Of a DNA stretch of 54,520 nt, positions 12,897-21,749 are shown one piece after another; position 1 is the stretch's first letter; each line of letters begins with the position of its first letter. Source of the stretch: Streptosporangiaceae bacterium (lineage in GTDB: Bacteria > Actinomycetota > Actinomycetes > Streptosporangiales > Streptosporangiaceae); assembly GCA_025934635.1 (NCBI GenBank), contig JAICWX010000014.1, forward strand, positions 1 to 54,520. Direction: 5' to 3'. The notes under the pieces were generated by a model. It was not told the DNA's origin. It saw only the letters and a list, made by a program, of their open reading frames with translations, and ran no database searches. The position numbers and the translations under genes were made by a program.

Positions 12897-13941
12897 ATGC
12901 CGCCGGACACGCGCGCGGGCACGGTCCTCCGGCACCGCAACTTCGCGCTGCTGTGGGGCGGTCAGACCATTTCGCTCGCTGGCAACGGCATCTTCCAGGT
13001 CGCCCTGCCGCTCACGGTCCTGCGCCTCACCGGCAGCCCGCTGGCCCTCGCCCTCGTCGTGAGCGGGCAGACGATCGCGACGGTCGTGCAAGCCGGCCGC
13101 GACGGCGATCGTCCGTGACATCCTGCCCGCCGACCTGCTCGTCCCGGCGAGTTCGCTGAGATCGCTGAGCGAGTCCCTGTCCCAGTTCCTGTTCGGCCCG
13201 CTGGCGGGCGGTTTAATATTCGCCGCCGCCGGAGCCGGATGGGCGTTCAGTATCGACGGCGCCAGCTTCGCCGTCAGCGCCGCCTGCCTGGCCGCGATGA
13301 GAAATGTTCCCCGGGTAAAGGCGACGAGTTCGAGAATCCTCGAAGGGATGGCGGAGGGGCTTCGTTATTGCTACTCGCAGCGGTGGCTGGCCTGCAGCAT
13401 CGTCGCGGTCGGATTCGCTAACCTGGTGAGCTTCTACCCGTTTTTCATCCTCGAGCCGTTGCTGGTCAGGAATGTCTTTCACGCCGGGGCCTTCGCGCTC
13501 GGGATCCTGTTCGCCGCCACTGGCGCCGGAGGCCTGCTCGCGTCCCTGGTAACCGCCCGCCGCGGAAGTCCCTCGCGTCCGGTGACGACCATCTGGGCCG
13601 CGTGGGCGGCCGCGGGTGCCTGCGCCGCAGCCGTGGGTTTCTCGCCCTGGCTCTGGAGTTCGGTTATCTTCGCCGGCCTGGCCTGGGGGCTGGTCAACTA
13701 CGGGAATATCCTGTGGTTTCCGCTGGTCCAGCGGGAAACCCCGGCTGAGCTGCTCGGCCGGGTATCCTCGGTCGACTGGCTGTTCTCGCTAGCTCTCAGT
13801 CCGCTCGGTGCCATCGCCGCCGGAGCCGCGGTCACCGCCGTCGGCGTCCGCCTCACGCTGATAGCGGGCGGCATAATAGCGGCGGCCACCGGGAGCGTCC
13901 TGTTCGTGCCCGGGGTGCGGGCTCCGGACACGCGGGAATGA
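12897..13941 (+). pseudogene. MFS transporter, internally deleted and frameshifted
   Basis: The N-terminal piece (12897-13118) reads like the first two membrane segments of a macrolide-efflux-type MFS protein (LRHRNFALLWGGQTISLAG). After about base 13085 the homology continues in another frame: AATAIVRDILPADLLVPA is readable from about 13099, and that frame stays open to 13941 through FGPLAGGLIF, RNVPRVKA and the later membrane segments. Compared with the family, the stretch holding segments 2-4, including the loop GxLxDRxxRR, is missing, so roughly 200-250 bp were deleted and the frame shifted. The start is 6 nt after the xerD stop. The remaining sequence is well preserved, so the damage looks recent; a sequencing error cannot explain a missing segment. 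Confidence 0.8.
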
Positions 13942-13994
13942 AATGTCCGCCCGGGCAGCCCGGCTGTTTACAGCCCGGTACAGCCATGCTATAA

Positions 13995-14010
13995 GCCTTC
14001 TTATGAAGGC
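13995..14010. terminator. Hairpin between convergent genes
   Basis: GCCTTC and GAAGGC are perfect 6-bp arms around TTAT. It lies between the end of the MFS remnant and the end of the reverse-strand NmrA-like gene. It is followed by AAATAA, not a T-run, so terminator function is tentative. The rest of 13942-14142 shows nothing else. Confidence 0.35.
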
Positions 14011-14142
14011 AAATAAGCCGCAACGTCCCGCCTACCGCGGCGGCGGAAAATCATTCAGGCCGCCCCGGCGCCCCGCATTTGGCGGCGGCGGCTGAGGGCC
14101 GGAACTCTCACGAGATTAGGCCGCTGACCCAGAAGTTCCTGG

Positions 14143-15051
14143 TCAGTGGAAGTGGCGGGTCAGCTCGTTGGCGTAGAAACGGCCCAGGGTGTCCTTGTGG
14201 TCGGCCATCCACTGGGTCAGGCCGGTCTCGCCGGTCGCCGCCCCGTCGGTGTCGGCCAGGCCGTCCGCCATGCTCCGGTACTCGTCGTCGGTGAGCAGCG
14301 TGTCGCGCAGGGCCAGGCCCAGCACCCGGGCCGCGGCCGGGATCAGCGGGCCCGGCACGTGGACGATCGGGCTCCGGCTCCCGGTCAGGTTCCTGATCGT
14401 GTGCACGAGCTCGAGAAACGTCGGCCGTTCGGGACCGACCGCGTCGATGACCTCGGTCGTCTCCGAGCCCCCGGCCCGCACCGCCAGCCGGGCCAGGTCG
14501 TCGATGTGGACCGGGCGCAGCCGGTACTCGCCGGTCCCGCCGACGGCGAAGACCGGCACGTGCCGCAGCAGCCAGGCGATGTTGTTGATCAGGACGCCGT
14601 TCCCGCCGAACAAGACGGCCGGCCGCAGCACGGCGTGGGATACGCCCAGGTCGGTCAGCGCCTGCTCCACCGCCGCCTTGCCGCGGAAGTAGGGGTACGG
14701 CGAATCGGCGTCCGGGTTGGTGATCGAGACGTGCACGATCCGCTGTACGCCCGCCTCGGCGGCGGCCAGGAACAGCGCGCGGGAATTGGTCACCGCCGCC
14801 GGGTGGTCCACCTCACCGCGGGCGAACCGGACCCAGTAGGTGTTGTACAGCGTGCGGGCGCCGCGCATCGACGCGGCCAGCCCGGCCGGGTCGGTGAAGT
14901 CCAGCGGCCTGACCTCGATCGCGGTGCCCGCCGGCGCCCGGCCGGGATGACCGGTCAGGGTGCGCACGCGGCGGCCGGCCGCGAGCAGCTCATCCGCGAT
15001 GGCCGCGCCCGAGTAGCTGAACGCGCCGGTAACGACGTCGAAGTCGGTCAT
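14143..15051 (-). CDS. NmrA-like/atypical SDR NAD(P)-binding reductase
   Basis: 302 residues with an N-terminal Rossmann fold; the glycine loop is TGAFSYSGAAIA, in which the middle glycine of TGxxGxxG is serine. LDFTDPAGLAASMRG, VHVSITNP and YFRGKAAVEQAL are typical of NmrA/NDUFA9-like atypical SDRs. Either a redox sensor or a reductase is possible. It is the last gene of a three-gene operon (hydrolase, sirtuin, this gene), starting 24 nt after the sirtuin stop with GAGGG in the gap. Its link to an NAD-consuming sirtuin is suggestive only. Confidence 0.8.
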   Translation of the reverse strand: MTDFDVVTGAFSYSGAAIADELLAAGRRVRTLTGHPGRAPAGTAIEVRPLDFTDPAGLAASMRGARTLYNTYWVRFARGEVDHPAAVTNSRALFLAAAEAGVQRIVHVSITNPDADSPYPYFRGKAAVEQALTDLGVSHAVLRPAVLFGGNGVLINNIAWLLRHVPVFAVGGTGEYRLRPVHIDDLARLAVRAGGSETTEVIDAVGPERPTFLELVHTIRNLTGSRSPIVHVPGPLIPAAARVLGLALRDTLLTDDEYRSMADGLADTDGAATGETGLTQWMADHKDTLGRFYANELTRHFH

Positions 15052-15075
15052 ATCGCACGCACCCTCACAGCTTCG

Positions 15076-15963
15076 TTATAACAGGGCCGCCACCAGCGCC
15101 GTGAGGATCTGGCCGAGGGGGGCGTCCAGGGTCGCGGCGGCGTAGCCGTCGCCGCGGGTGGTGCCCTGGTTGACGATGACGACCGGGCGCTCCAGCCGGG
15201 CCGCGTGCCGGACGTACCGCAAGCCGGACATCACGGTGAGCGACGAGCCCAGGACAACCAGCGCGGAGGCCGCCTCGACCAGGTCATAGCAGGCCCGGAC
15301 CCGCGGCGGCGGCACGTTCTCGCCGAAGAACACCACGTCCGGCTTGAGCACGCCACCGCACGCCGCGCAGTCGACCACCTCGAACGAGGCGGCGGTCTCG
15401 TCGTCCAGGACGGCATCGCCGTCCGGGTTGACCGGGGCGCCCGGGCCGGTGCCGAAGGGGTCCCAGCCGGGGTTGGCCGCCGCCAGCCGCCGGTCCAGCT
15501 CGGACCGCGCCGTCCGCTGCCCGCACGCCAGGCAGATGACCCGGTGCAGGCTGCCGTGCAGCTCGGTGACCGCCGCTCCGCGGCCGGCCTCCCCGCCCAC
15601 CTCCCAGCCCGCGGCCTGGTGCAGGCCGTCCACGTTCTGGGTGATGATCCCGGCCAGCAGCCCGCGGCGGCTGAGCTCGGCGACGGCGCGGTGGCCGTCG
15701 TTGGGTACCGCCCGGGCGATGTGCCGCCAGCCGACGAAGCTGCGGGCCCAGTACCGGCGCCGTGCCGTCGCGCTGCCGGTGAAGACCTGGTACGTCATCG
15801 GAGTCGCGCGGCGGGCCAGGCCGGTCGGGCCGCGGTAGTCCGGGATGCCCGACTCGGTGGACAGCCCGGCGCCGCTCAGCACGAGCGCGCCGCCGGGCGC
15901 CACCACGTCAACAAGCATGCCGAACGAGCCGGTTCTCGCCTCGGTCAGCTGGCTCACGTTCAC
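15076..15963 (-). CDS. Sirtuin, NAD-dependent protein deacylase
   Basis: 295 residues from the GTG two bases after the hydrolase stop; an internal ATG (residue 16) is the alternative start. The Sir2 signature is complete: GAGLSTESGIPDYRG, TQNVDGLHQAAG, catalytic H136 in ELHGS, two Cys pairs CLAC and CAAC for zinc, KPDVVFFGE and GSSLTV. It removes acyl groups from lysines using NAD. A divergent acyl-CoA synthetase (17011) ends with [10 protein letters not shown], the type of motif whose lysine is acylated and reset by sirtuins in other bacteria. That makes the neighbour a plausible target (inference). Confidence 0.94.
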   Translation of the reverse strand: MNVSQLTEARTGSFGMLVDVVAPGGALVLSGAGLSTESGIPDYRGPTGLARRATPMTYQVFTGSATARRRYWARSFVGWRHIARAVPNDGHRAVAELSRRGLLAGIITQNVDGLHQAAGWEVGGEAGRGAAVTELHGSLHRVICLACGQRTARSELDRRLAAANPGWDPFGTGPGAPVNPDGDAVLDDETAASFEVVDCAACGGVLKPDVVFFGENVPPPRVRACYDLVEAASALVVLGSSLTVMSGLRYVRHAARLERPVVIVNQGTTRGDGYAAATLDAPLGQILTALVAALL

Positions 15964-15965
15964 CG

Positions 15966-16835
15966 TCAGAGCGCGGCCGACCTGATCGCCTGGGACACGG
16001 CCGCCGCGCCCTCCTTCTCGAACATGATCGTGTAGTGGTTCGTCTCCGGTATCACCTGCGGCCGCAGCGCCGGCACGCGCTCGGTCCACGCCGCGACGAG
16101 CTCCGGTGAGAACAGCGGCGGCGGCGCGCCGAGTATCCCGGCCGGCGCGGTCAGCAGCGGCGTCGGCTTGGCCAGCCGCTGCAGCGCCTCCGTGAACAGC
16201 TTCTCGGCCAGCCCGTCACGGCCGTCGGCCCGGACCGCGTCCTCCACGGCCCGTGACCGCAACCGGCCGGGCTCGCCGGTCAGGTCGTAGCGGACGTACG
16301 CCTCGACGTCGGGACTCCAGTGCTCCGCCAGCGCCGGGTGCGCCCGCCAGAAGTCCAGGTACGCCTCGGTGCTGGCGAAGGTCTGTCCCAGCCGGGCGAT
16401 CGCGGGGCCCAGCGTGGCGTCGAGGAGGGCATCGAGGTCGGCGCCCTCCGGTACCGGCAGCGGCAGCCCCCCGTCGACCAGGACGAGCCGGCGCACGAGT
16501 TCCGGATGGGCATCGCGGGCCAGCAGGGCGACATACGCCCCCATGGAATGCCCGGCGAGTACCGGCTTGCCGCCGAAATGGCGCAAGACCGCCACCACGT
16601 CCCGGGCGTGCCTATCCAGGCCGTACGGGCCGGGCAGGTCCCGGCTATGCCCACGTCCCCGCAGGTCCGGGGCGACCAGCGACCAGTCGGGCGGCATATG
16701 GCGCGCGACCGCCTGCCACGACATACCCGAGGCCGTAATTCCGTGCACGGCGACCGCCACGCGTTTGCCCGTACCCCACTGGAGCACACGCAGGTCCCCG
16801 CCGTCCACTGCCACATTTAGCAGCCGGAGTTGCAT
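15966..16835 (-). CDS. Alpha/beta hydrolase
   Basis: 289 residues. The nucleophile elbow is GHSMGA with S97, the oxyanion segment is VHGITASG, and the C-terminal catalytic histidine is in ETNHYTI. A short cap is inserted between strands 6 and 7. The substrate is unknown; the fold covers esterases, lipases and haloperoxidase-like enzymes. The ATG at 16835 is preferred over an upstream in-frame ATG because GGAGGGT (16840-16846) precedes it. It is the first gene of the operon with the sirtuin, which follows after 2 nt. Confidence 0.85.
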   Translation of the reverse strand: MQLRLLNVAVDGGDLRVLQWGTGKRVAVAVHGITASGMSWQAVARHMPPDWSLVAPDLRGRGHSRDLPGPYGLDRHARDVVAVLRHFGGKPVLAGHSMGAYVALLARDAHPELVRRLVLVDGGLPLPVPEGADLDALLDATLGPAIARLGQTFASTEAYLDFWRAHPALAEHWSPDVEAYVRYDLTGEPGRLRSRAVEDAVRADGRDGLAEKLFTEALQRLAKPTPLLTAPAGILGAPPPLFSPELVAAWTERVPALRPQVIPETNHYTIMFEKEGAAAVSQAIRSAAL

Positions 16836-16876
16836 GTTCCACCCTCCACGGCCCGGCATTTTGGCCGGGCCGCCCA

Positions 16877-16903
16877 TGTATAGAGCTTATTATCCGCCGT
16901 CAA
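16877..16903 (-). promoter_or_regulatory. Predicted promoter of the hydrolase-sirtuin operon
   Basis: On the reverse strand, TTGACG (16903-16898) and TATACA (16882-16877) have a 15-bp spacer, shorter than the usual 17. It lies 42 nt upstream of the hydrolase start. The match is by eye. Confidence 0.4.
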
Positions 16904-16935
16904 GAGGATCGCGCGGTGTCAAGTCCTGATAAAGG

Positions 16936-16965
16936 TTTACCGGGAATACCGTGCCATGCTGTACT
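16936..16965 (+). promoter_or_regulatory. Possible promoter of the acyl-CoA synthetase gene
   Basis: TTTACC (16936-16941) and TGTACT (16960-16965) are 18 bp apart, about 45 nt upstream of the GTG start. Both hexamers are imperfect, so support is weak. Confidence 0.3.
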
Positions 16966-17010
16966 GCGGAAGGAATGCCAGGTAAAACCAGGCTTGGAGG
17001 TGGGCGGGCC

Positions 17011-18639
17011 GTGTCTGCTGCGCTTAGTTACTCGTCAGGAGAATCTGTCACGCCGCTGCTGGGTGACACCATCGGCGGCAACTTCGACGCCACCGTGCGG
17101 GCGTTCGGGGACCGGGAGGCCCTCGTCGATTGCCCGACCGGGCGAAGGTGGACCTACACCGAGCTCGCCGCCGACGTCGGCGCGCTCGCGCTCGGCCTGC
17201 TCGAGCTGGGCATCGGCAAGGGCGACCGGGTCGGCATCTGGGCGCCGAACTGCGCCGAGTGGACGCTAACCCAGTACGCGACCGCGAAGATCGGCGCGAT
17301 CCTGGTGAACATCAACCCGGCGTACCGGACCCGGGAGCTGGAGTTCGTGCTCAACCAGTCGGGCATCACGCTGCTCGTCGCGGCCGAGCGGCTCAAGTCC
17401 TCCGACTACGCCGGGATGATCGCCGAGGTCCGGCCGCGCTGCGCCGGGCTGAAGACCGTGGTGCTCATCGGCCACCCGGAATGGCAGGCGCTGCTGGACG
17501 CCGGGCGCCGCCTGGACCGCGGGACCCTCGACGCCATCGAGCTGGACACCGACGACCCCATCAACATCCAGTACACCTCGGGCACTACGGGCTTCCCGAA
17601 GGGCGCGACGCTGTCGCACCACAACATCTTGAACAACGGCTTCTTCGTCGGCGAGCTGTGCAACTACACCGAGGCGGACCGGATCTGCATCCCGGTGCCG
17701 TTCTACCACTGCTTCGGCATGGTCATGGGCAACCTCTCCGCGACCAGCCACGGCGCCTGCATGGTCATCCCGGCGCCGGCCTTCGACCCGGCCGCGACGC
17801 TGGCGGCCGTGCAGGCCGAGCGCTGCACCTCGCTGTACGGGGTGCCCACGATGTTCATCGCCGAGCTGTCCGCCCCCGGCTTCGACTCCTACGACCTGTC
17901 CAGCCTGCGCACCGGCATCATGGCCGGCTCGCCGTGCCCGGTCGAGGTGATGAAGCAGGTCATCGAGCGGATGGGCATGACCGAGGTCGGGATCTGCTAC
18001 GGCATGACGGAAACCTCGCCGGTCTCCACCCAGACCCGCGCGGACGACTCGCTCGACCGCCGGGTGTCCACCGTCGGCCGGGTCGGGCCGCATCTCGAGG
18101 TGAAGGTCGTCGATCCCGAGACGGGCCGGACCGTGCCGCGCGGCACCCCCGGCGAGCTGTGCACCCGCGGCTACTCGGTGATGCTCGGCTACTGGAACCA
18201 GCCGGACAAGACCGCCGAGGCGGTCGACGTGGCGCACTGGATGCACACCGGCGACATCGCCGTGATGGACGCCGACGGGTACCTGGCCATCACCGGGCGG
18301 ATCAAGGACATGGTGATCCGCGGCGGCGAGAACATCTACCCGCGGGAAATCGAGGAATTCCTCTACACGCACCCCGACATCCTGGATGCCCAGGTCATCG
18401 GCGTGCCTGACGCCAAGTACGGCGAGGAGCTCATGGTCTGGGTCCGGCTGCGCGAAGGCGCGGAGGAACTGACCGCCGAGTCGCTGCGCGCGTTCTGCAC
18501 CGGTCAGCTGGCCCACTACAAGATCCCGCGGTACGTGCACATCACCGACGAGTTCCCGATGACGGTCACCGGCAAGGTGCGCAAGGTCGAGATGCGGGAG
18601 CGCTCGGCCGGGCTCCTGGGCCAGGACGGCGGCGCCTGA
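17011..18639 (+). CDS. Long/medium-chain fatty-acid--CoA ligase (AMP-binding)
   Basis: 542 residues from GTG 17011 with GGAGG at 16996-17000; the frame is open further up, but the first 20 residues of that extension are not family-like. Motifs include the P-loop [35 protein letters not shown], the hinge [20 protein letters not shown] and a C-terminal TGKVRK lysine. It activates a carboxylic acid with ATP to acyl-AMP and then acyl-CoA. Overall it resembles FadD-type ligases of actinobacteria; chain length cannot be read from sequence. It is divergent from the hydrolase-sirtuin operon. Confidence 0.9.
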   Translation: MSAALSYSSGESVTPLLGDTIGGNFDATVRAFGDREALVDCPTGRRWTYTELAADVGALALGLLELGIGKGDRVGIWAPNCAEWTLTQYATAKIGAILVNINPAYRTRELEFVLNQSGITLLVAAERLKSSDYAGMIAEVRPRCAGLKTVVLIGHPEWQALLDAGRRLDRGTLDAIELDTDDPINIQYTSGTTGFPKGATLSHHNILNNGFFVGELCNYTEADRICIPVPFYHCFGMVMGNLSATSHGACMVIPAPAFDPAATLAAVQAERCTSLYGVPTMFIAELSAPGFDSYDLSSLRTGIMAGSPCPVEVMKQVIERMGMTEVGICYGMTETSPVSTQTRADDSLDRRVSTVGRVGPHLEVKVVDPETGRTVPRGTPGELCTRGYSVMLGYWNQPDKTAEAVDVAHWMHTGDIAVMDADGYLAITGRIKDMVIRGGENIYPREIEEFLYTHPDILDAQVIGVPDAKYGEELMVWVRLREGAEELTAESLRAFCTGQLAHYKIPRYVHITDEFPMTVTGKVRKVEMRERSAGLLGQDGGA

Positions 18640-18674
18640 AGGGACGGCCCTGAAGGGACGGCCCTGACGGGCGG
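18635..18674. repeat. Short tandem repeat after the acyl-CoA synthetase gene
   Basis: CCTGAAGGGACGGC occurs twice in tandem (18635-18648, 18649-18662), followed by a partial third unit CCTGACGGGCGG. The stop codon of the ligase lies in the first unit, so unit-number changes would not alter the protein. Confidence 0.75.
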
Positions 18675-18689
18675 ATAGGCTCAGCCGGT

Positions 18690-19688
18690 GTGAAGGTTCT
18701 GATCGCCGGGGGCGCCGGCTACATCGGCAGTACGGTCGCTTCCGCCTGCTCTGACGCCGGGATCAGCCCGGTCATCCTGGACCGGCTGGTGACGGGGCGG
18801 CGCGAGTTCGCCGCGGGCTACCCGTTCTACGAGGGCGACATCGCCGACGGCGCGCTGATCGACCGCATCTTCGCCGAGCACCCCGGCATCGGCGCCGTCA
18901 TCCACGGCGCGGCCCTGATCGTGGTCCCCGATTCGGTCGCCGACCCCGTCGCGTACTACCGGGCCAACGTCGCCAGCAGCCTGGAATTCGTCGCGCACCT
19001 GCTGCGCAACGGCTGCCAGCGCCTCGTCTTCAGCTCGTCCGCCTCCATCTACCGGGCCAGCGAGGACCTGAGCGTCGACGAGGACTCCCCGATCGACCCG
19101 CTGAGCCCGTACGCGCGGACCAAGGCGGTGTGCGAGGCGATGTTCGCCGACATCGCCGCCTCCCAGCCGCTGCGCGTGCTGTCCCTGCGCTACTTCAACC
19201 CGATCGGCGCCGACCCGAAGATGCGGACCGGGCTGCAGCTGCGGCGCCCGACGCACGCCCTGGGCAAGATCATCCAGGCCTACTCCGATGGCGTCCCCTT
19301 CCAGATCACCGGGACCGACTGGCCGACCAGGGACGGCTCGGGCATCAGGGACTACGTCCACGTCTGGGACCTGGCCGCCGCGCACGTCGCCGCGCTCACC
19401 CGGTTCGACGCCCTGCCCGGGCCGGTGAACGTCATCAACCTGGGCAGCGGCTCGGGTACCACGGTGCGGGAACTGCTGGCCGCGTTCAACCAGGTGGCTG
19501 ACCGCCCGGTGCAGGCCCGCGAGGCCGCCCGGCGCCCCGGTGACGTGGCCGGCGCCTACGCCCGGGCCGGCCGCGCGGAGCGGCTGCTGGGCTGGCGGCC
19601 CCGGTACGGCATCGCCGAGGGGATCAGGCACTCGCTCGAGTGGGCCGCGCTGCGCGACCAGGTCCTGGGCGACGACGCCCGGCCCTGA
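18690..19688 (+). CDS. galE: UDP-glucose 4-epimerase
   Basis: 332 residues. The NAD loop is GGAGYIGS (7-14), the catalytic serine is in SSSASIY and the Y-x3-K pair is Y141/K145 in SPYARTK. LRYFNPIGADP and DYVHVWDLAAAHVAAL match GalE. It interconverts UDP-glucose and UDP-galactose for envelope polysaccharide. The GTG start lacks a ribosome binding site, but TAGGCT at 18676-18681 lies 8 nt before it, which suggests a leaderless transcript. Related epimerases act on N-acetylated sugars, so the exact substrate is inferred. Confidence 0.9.
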   Translation: MKVLIAGGAGYIGSTVASACSDAGISPVILDRLVTGRREFAAGYPFYEGDIADGALIDRIFAEHPGIGAVIHGAALIVVPDSVADPVAYYRANVASSLEFVAHLLRNGCQRLVFSSSASIYRASEDLSVDEDSPIDPLSPYARTKAVCEAMFADIAASQPLRVLSLRYFNPIGADPKMRTGLQLRRPTHALGKIIQAYSDGVPFQITGTDWPTRDGSGIRDYVHVWDLAAAHVAALTRFDALPGPVNVINLGSGSGTTVRELLAAFNQVADRPVQAREAARRPGDVAGAYARAGRAERLLGWRPRYGIAEGIRHSLEWAALRDQVLGDDARP

Positions 19689-19784
19689 GCTCAATAACGT
19701 GGCAAATAAGGAGAAATAAGCGCCGTCGCCCAGCTTTGCGGTCATCACGTAGTTTTGTCCGGTAGAGATTGGCAAATGATTGTA

Positions 19785-19813
19785 TTGGCGGAAATCGCCG
19801 GACAGCGTATGAT
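19785..19813 (+). promoter_or_regulatory. Strong vegetative-type promoter of the surface-protein module
   Basis: TTGGCG (19785-19790) and TATGAT (19808-19813) are separated by exactly 17 bp. Transcription would start near 19820, giving a leader of about 50 nt that holds the hairpin at 19831-19858. The local AT content is higher than in the flanking genes. The rest of the 183-base gap after galE shows nothing else. Confidence 0.65.
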
Positions 19814-19830
19814 CGAACAGCCTTGGTAGG

Positions 19831-19858
19831 CAGCCCCGCCCCATCCGCCGCGGGGCTG
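19831..19858 (+). promoter_or_regulatory. 5' leader hairpin next to the ribosome binding site
   Basis: CAGCCCCGC (19831-19839) and GCGGGGCTG (19850-19858) are perfect 9-bp arms with a 10-nt loop. The stem ends directly before the Shine-Dalgarno sequence GGGGGAG (19860-19866). Being downstream of the predicted start site, it could stabilise the mRNA or tune translation. I do not recognise a riboswitch class. Confidence 0.55.
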
Positions 19859-19871
19859 TGGGGGAGCGGAT

Positions 19872-20849
19872 ATGGGCCAGGAGCTTCAGCGGCGGTCACC
19901 GGGAACGGCTGCTCGTCAGTCAGACCCGCCGTGGTCGGCGGTGGCGAGTACGACGATGCGCCTGTGGCTGGACCGGCATTACCGGCGCCGGGCGGGCCGG
20001 CGGCGGCTGGTCCTGCTGCTGAGCGCGCTGGTGGCGATGGCCCTCGGGGCGGGCGTGACGCTGGCCTTCACCCAGCCTGACCACGGGACCGCGACGCAGG
20101 CGAAGGCCACGTCGGGCACGGGCGCGCCGCAGCTGGCGGCGGCCGCCCGCCAGCAGGCGGCCGCGTGGATCACCCGTGAGGTCGCCTCCGACGTCTTCGT
20201 GGGCTGCGACACGGTGATGTGCAATGAGCTGGAGCGGAGCGGCTTTCCCGGAGCCCGGCTGCTGCCGTTGCAGCCCTCGTCGCCGGACCCGCTCGGCGCC
20301 CAGCTGGTAGTCGCGACCCCGGTGATCAGGAACCAGTTCGGCACCCGGCTGGCCACCGTCTACGCGCCGCTGGTGATCGCCAGTTTCGGCTCCGGCCCGG
20401 ACCGGGTGGACGTGCGCTATCTCGCGCCGGACGGCACCAAGGCGTTCGAGGCCCAGCTCGGCGCTTACCGCCAGAGCCGCATCGCCGCCGGACGGCAGCT
20501 GCTCGCCAACAATCACATTCAGGCCTCCCCGGCCGCGCGCCGGGAACTCATCGCCGGGCAGGTAGATCCGCGTCTTCTTGTAACGCTTTCGACACTTGCG
20601 GGCCTAATGCCACTGCAGCTGATAGCGTTCGATGACCCATCGCCTGGTGCGAGCGCGGACGTGCCGCTGCGCGGCGCTGAGATTGGTGCCGCCGCATCGG
20701 CCGGCCTGCCAGGGATGGTCGCGTTCATGCGTGCGCAGCAAGGCGAGTACGCCCCCGCTGTGGCCCGGATCACACAGGACGCGAGCGGACGGCATGTATT
20801 TATCGTGCGGTACGACGCTCCGGGCCCCATGGAACTGGACGGCTCATAG
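19872..20849 (+). CDS. Membrane-anchored hypothetical protein
   Basis: 325 residues of unknown function. An N-terminal cytoplasmic segment rich in Arg (RHYRRRAGRRR) is followed by one membrane helix (about 44-67, LVLLLSALVAMALGAGVTLAF) and a large extracellular part with no catalytic motif I recognise. Two cysteines close together (GCDTVMCNEL) may form a disulfide. The start is fixed by GGGGGAG six bases upstream. It begins a three-gene set with the DUF4397 protein and the sortase, so a surface role is likely (inference). Confidence 0.75.
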   Translation: MGQELQRRSPGTAARQSDPPWSAVASTTMRLWLDRHYRRRAGRRRLVLLLSALVAMALGAGVTLAFTQPDHGTATQAKATSGTGAPQLAAAARQQAAAWITREVASDVFVGCDTVMCNELERSGFPGARLLPLQPSSPDPLGAQLVVATPVIRNQFGTRLATVYAPLVIASFGSGPDRVDVRYLAPDGTKAFEAQLGAYRQSRIAAGRQLLANNHIQASPAARRELIAGQVDPRLLVTLSTLAGLMPLQLIAFDDPSPGASADVPLRGAEIGAAASAGLPGMVAFMRAQQGEYAPAVARITQDASGRHVFIVRYDAPGPMELDGS

Positions 20850-20877
20850 CGATTCAACAGCTTGGGGAGGGATCAAC

Positions 20878-21747
20878 GTGAGGTTCGCGAAAATTCCGAG
20901 AAGACTCGTCATGCTCTTGGCGGCCTCGGTCATGCTCATCGGCATGCCAGCGGCCGCCGCTTCCGCGGCCTCGGCCGCCACGGCCGGAACCGGCTGGATC
21001 AGGCTTGCGCACCTGTCCCCGAACACGCCGCCCGTCGACGTCTACCTGTACTCGTTCGGCGATTCCAATGCGCAGATCGTGCTGCATCACGTGGCCTACG
21101 GGACGGTCTCGCCGTATGAGGCGGTCAAGGCCGGCGACTACAGCGTGGCCATGCGCACCGCCGGGGCGGCCGCGTCCAGCCAGCCCGTCCTGTCCACCAG
21201 CGTCACGGTCAAGGCCGGCAAGGCCTATACGGTGGCGGGCATGGGCCCGGAGTCGGGCCTGCGCCTCCAGGTGCTGAACGACCAGCTCACCACGCCCTCG
21301 GGTAAGTCCGAGGTCCGGGTGATCCAGGCCTCGCTGAAGCAGCAGACGGTGAAGTTCACCTGCGGCGGGCAGGCCATCGTGCCCAGGGCCACCTTCGCCT
21401 CGGTGAGCTCCTACCAGGCCATTCCGGCGAACACGTGGACCATGGAGGCCATCGGCTCCGGCTCGAAGGCCTCCGCGCGCTTCGACATGAGTGCCGGGAC
21501 CGTGCACACGATGGTGGTCCTCGACAGCGCCAACGGCCTTGAGATCGTCAACCTCGAGGACGCCGCGGGCGCCGGCAAGCCGCCGGTCGGCGGGGTCACC
21601 ACCGGATTCGGCGGGACCGCCGGGCACGGCCCGGGATCACCGCTGCCGTGGCTGGCGGTCATCGGGGCCGGCGGCCTGTTCGCTCTGGCCGGCGGTTACC
21701 GTCTGCGCCGCAACTCCCTGCGTCGTCAGCTGAACACCGGGGTCTGA
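20878..21747 (+). CDS. DUF4397 domain-containing surface protein
   Basis: 289 residues. It has a signal peptide (about 1-33, MLLAASVMLIGMPAAAASA), then tandem DUF4397-type beta domains beginning GWIRLAHLSPNTPPVDVYL, a Gly-rich linker (about 230-255), a C-terminal membrane helix (PWLAVIGAGGLFALAGGY) and a basic tail RLRRNSLRRQ. That end resembles a sortase sorting signal (helix plus positive tail), but no clear LPxTG-like pentapeptide precedes it; SPLPW is the nearest. The GTG has GGGGAGG at 20864-20870. The class F sortase starts 2 nt after the stop. Confidence 0.88.
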   Translation: MRFAKIPRRLVMLLAASVMLIGMPAAAASAASAATAGTGWIRLAHLSPNTPPVDVYLYSFGDSNAQIVLHHVAYGTVSPYEAVKAGDYSVAMRTAGAAASSQPVLSTSVTVKAGKAYTVAGMGPESGLRLQVLNDQLTTPSGKSEVRVIQASLKQQTVKFTCGGQAIVPRATFASVSSYQAIPANTWTMEAIGSGSKASARFDMSAGTVHTMVVLDSANGLEIVNLEDAAGAGKPPVGGVTTGFGGTAGHGPGSPLPWLAVIGAGGLFALAGGYRLRRNSLRRQLNTGV

Positions 21748-21749
21748 GG

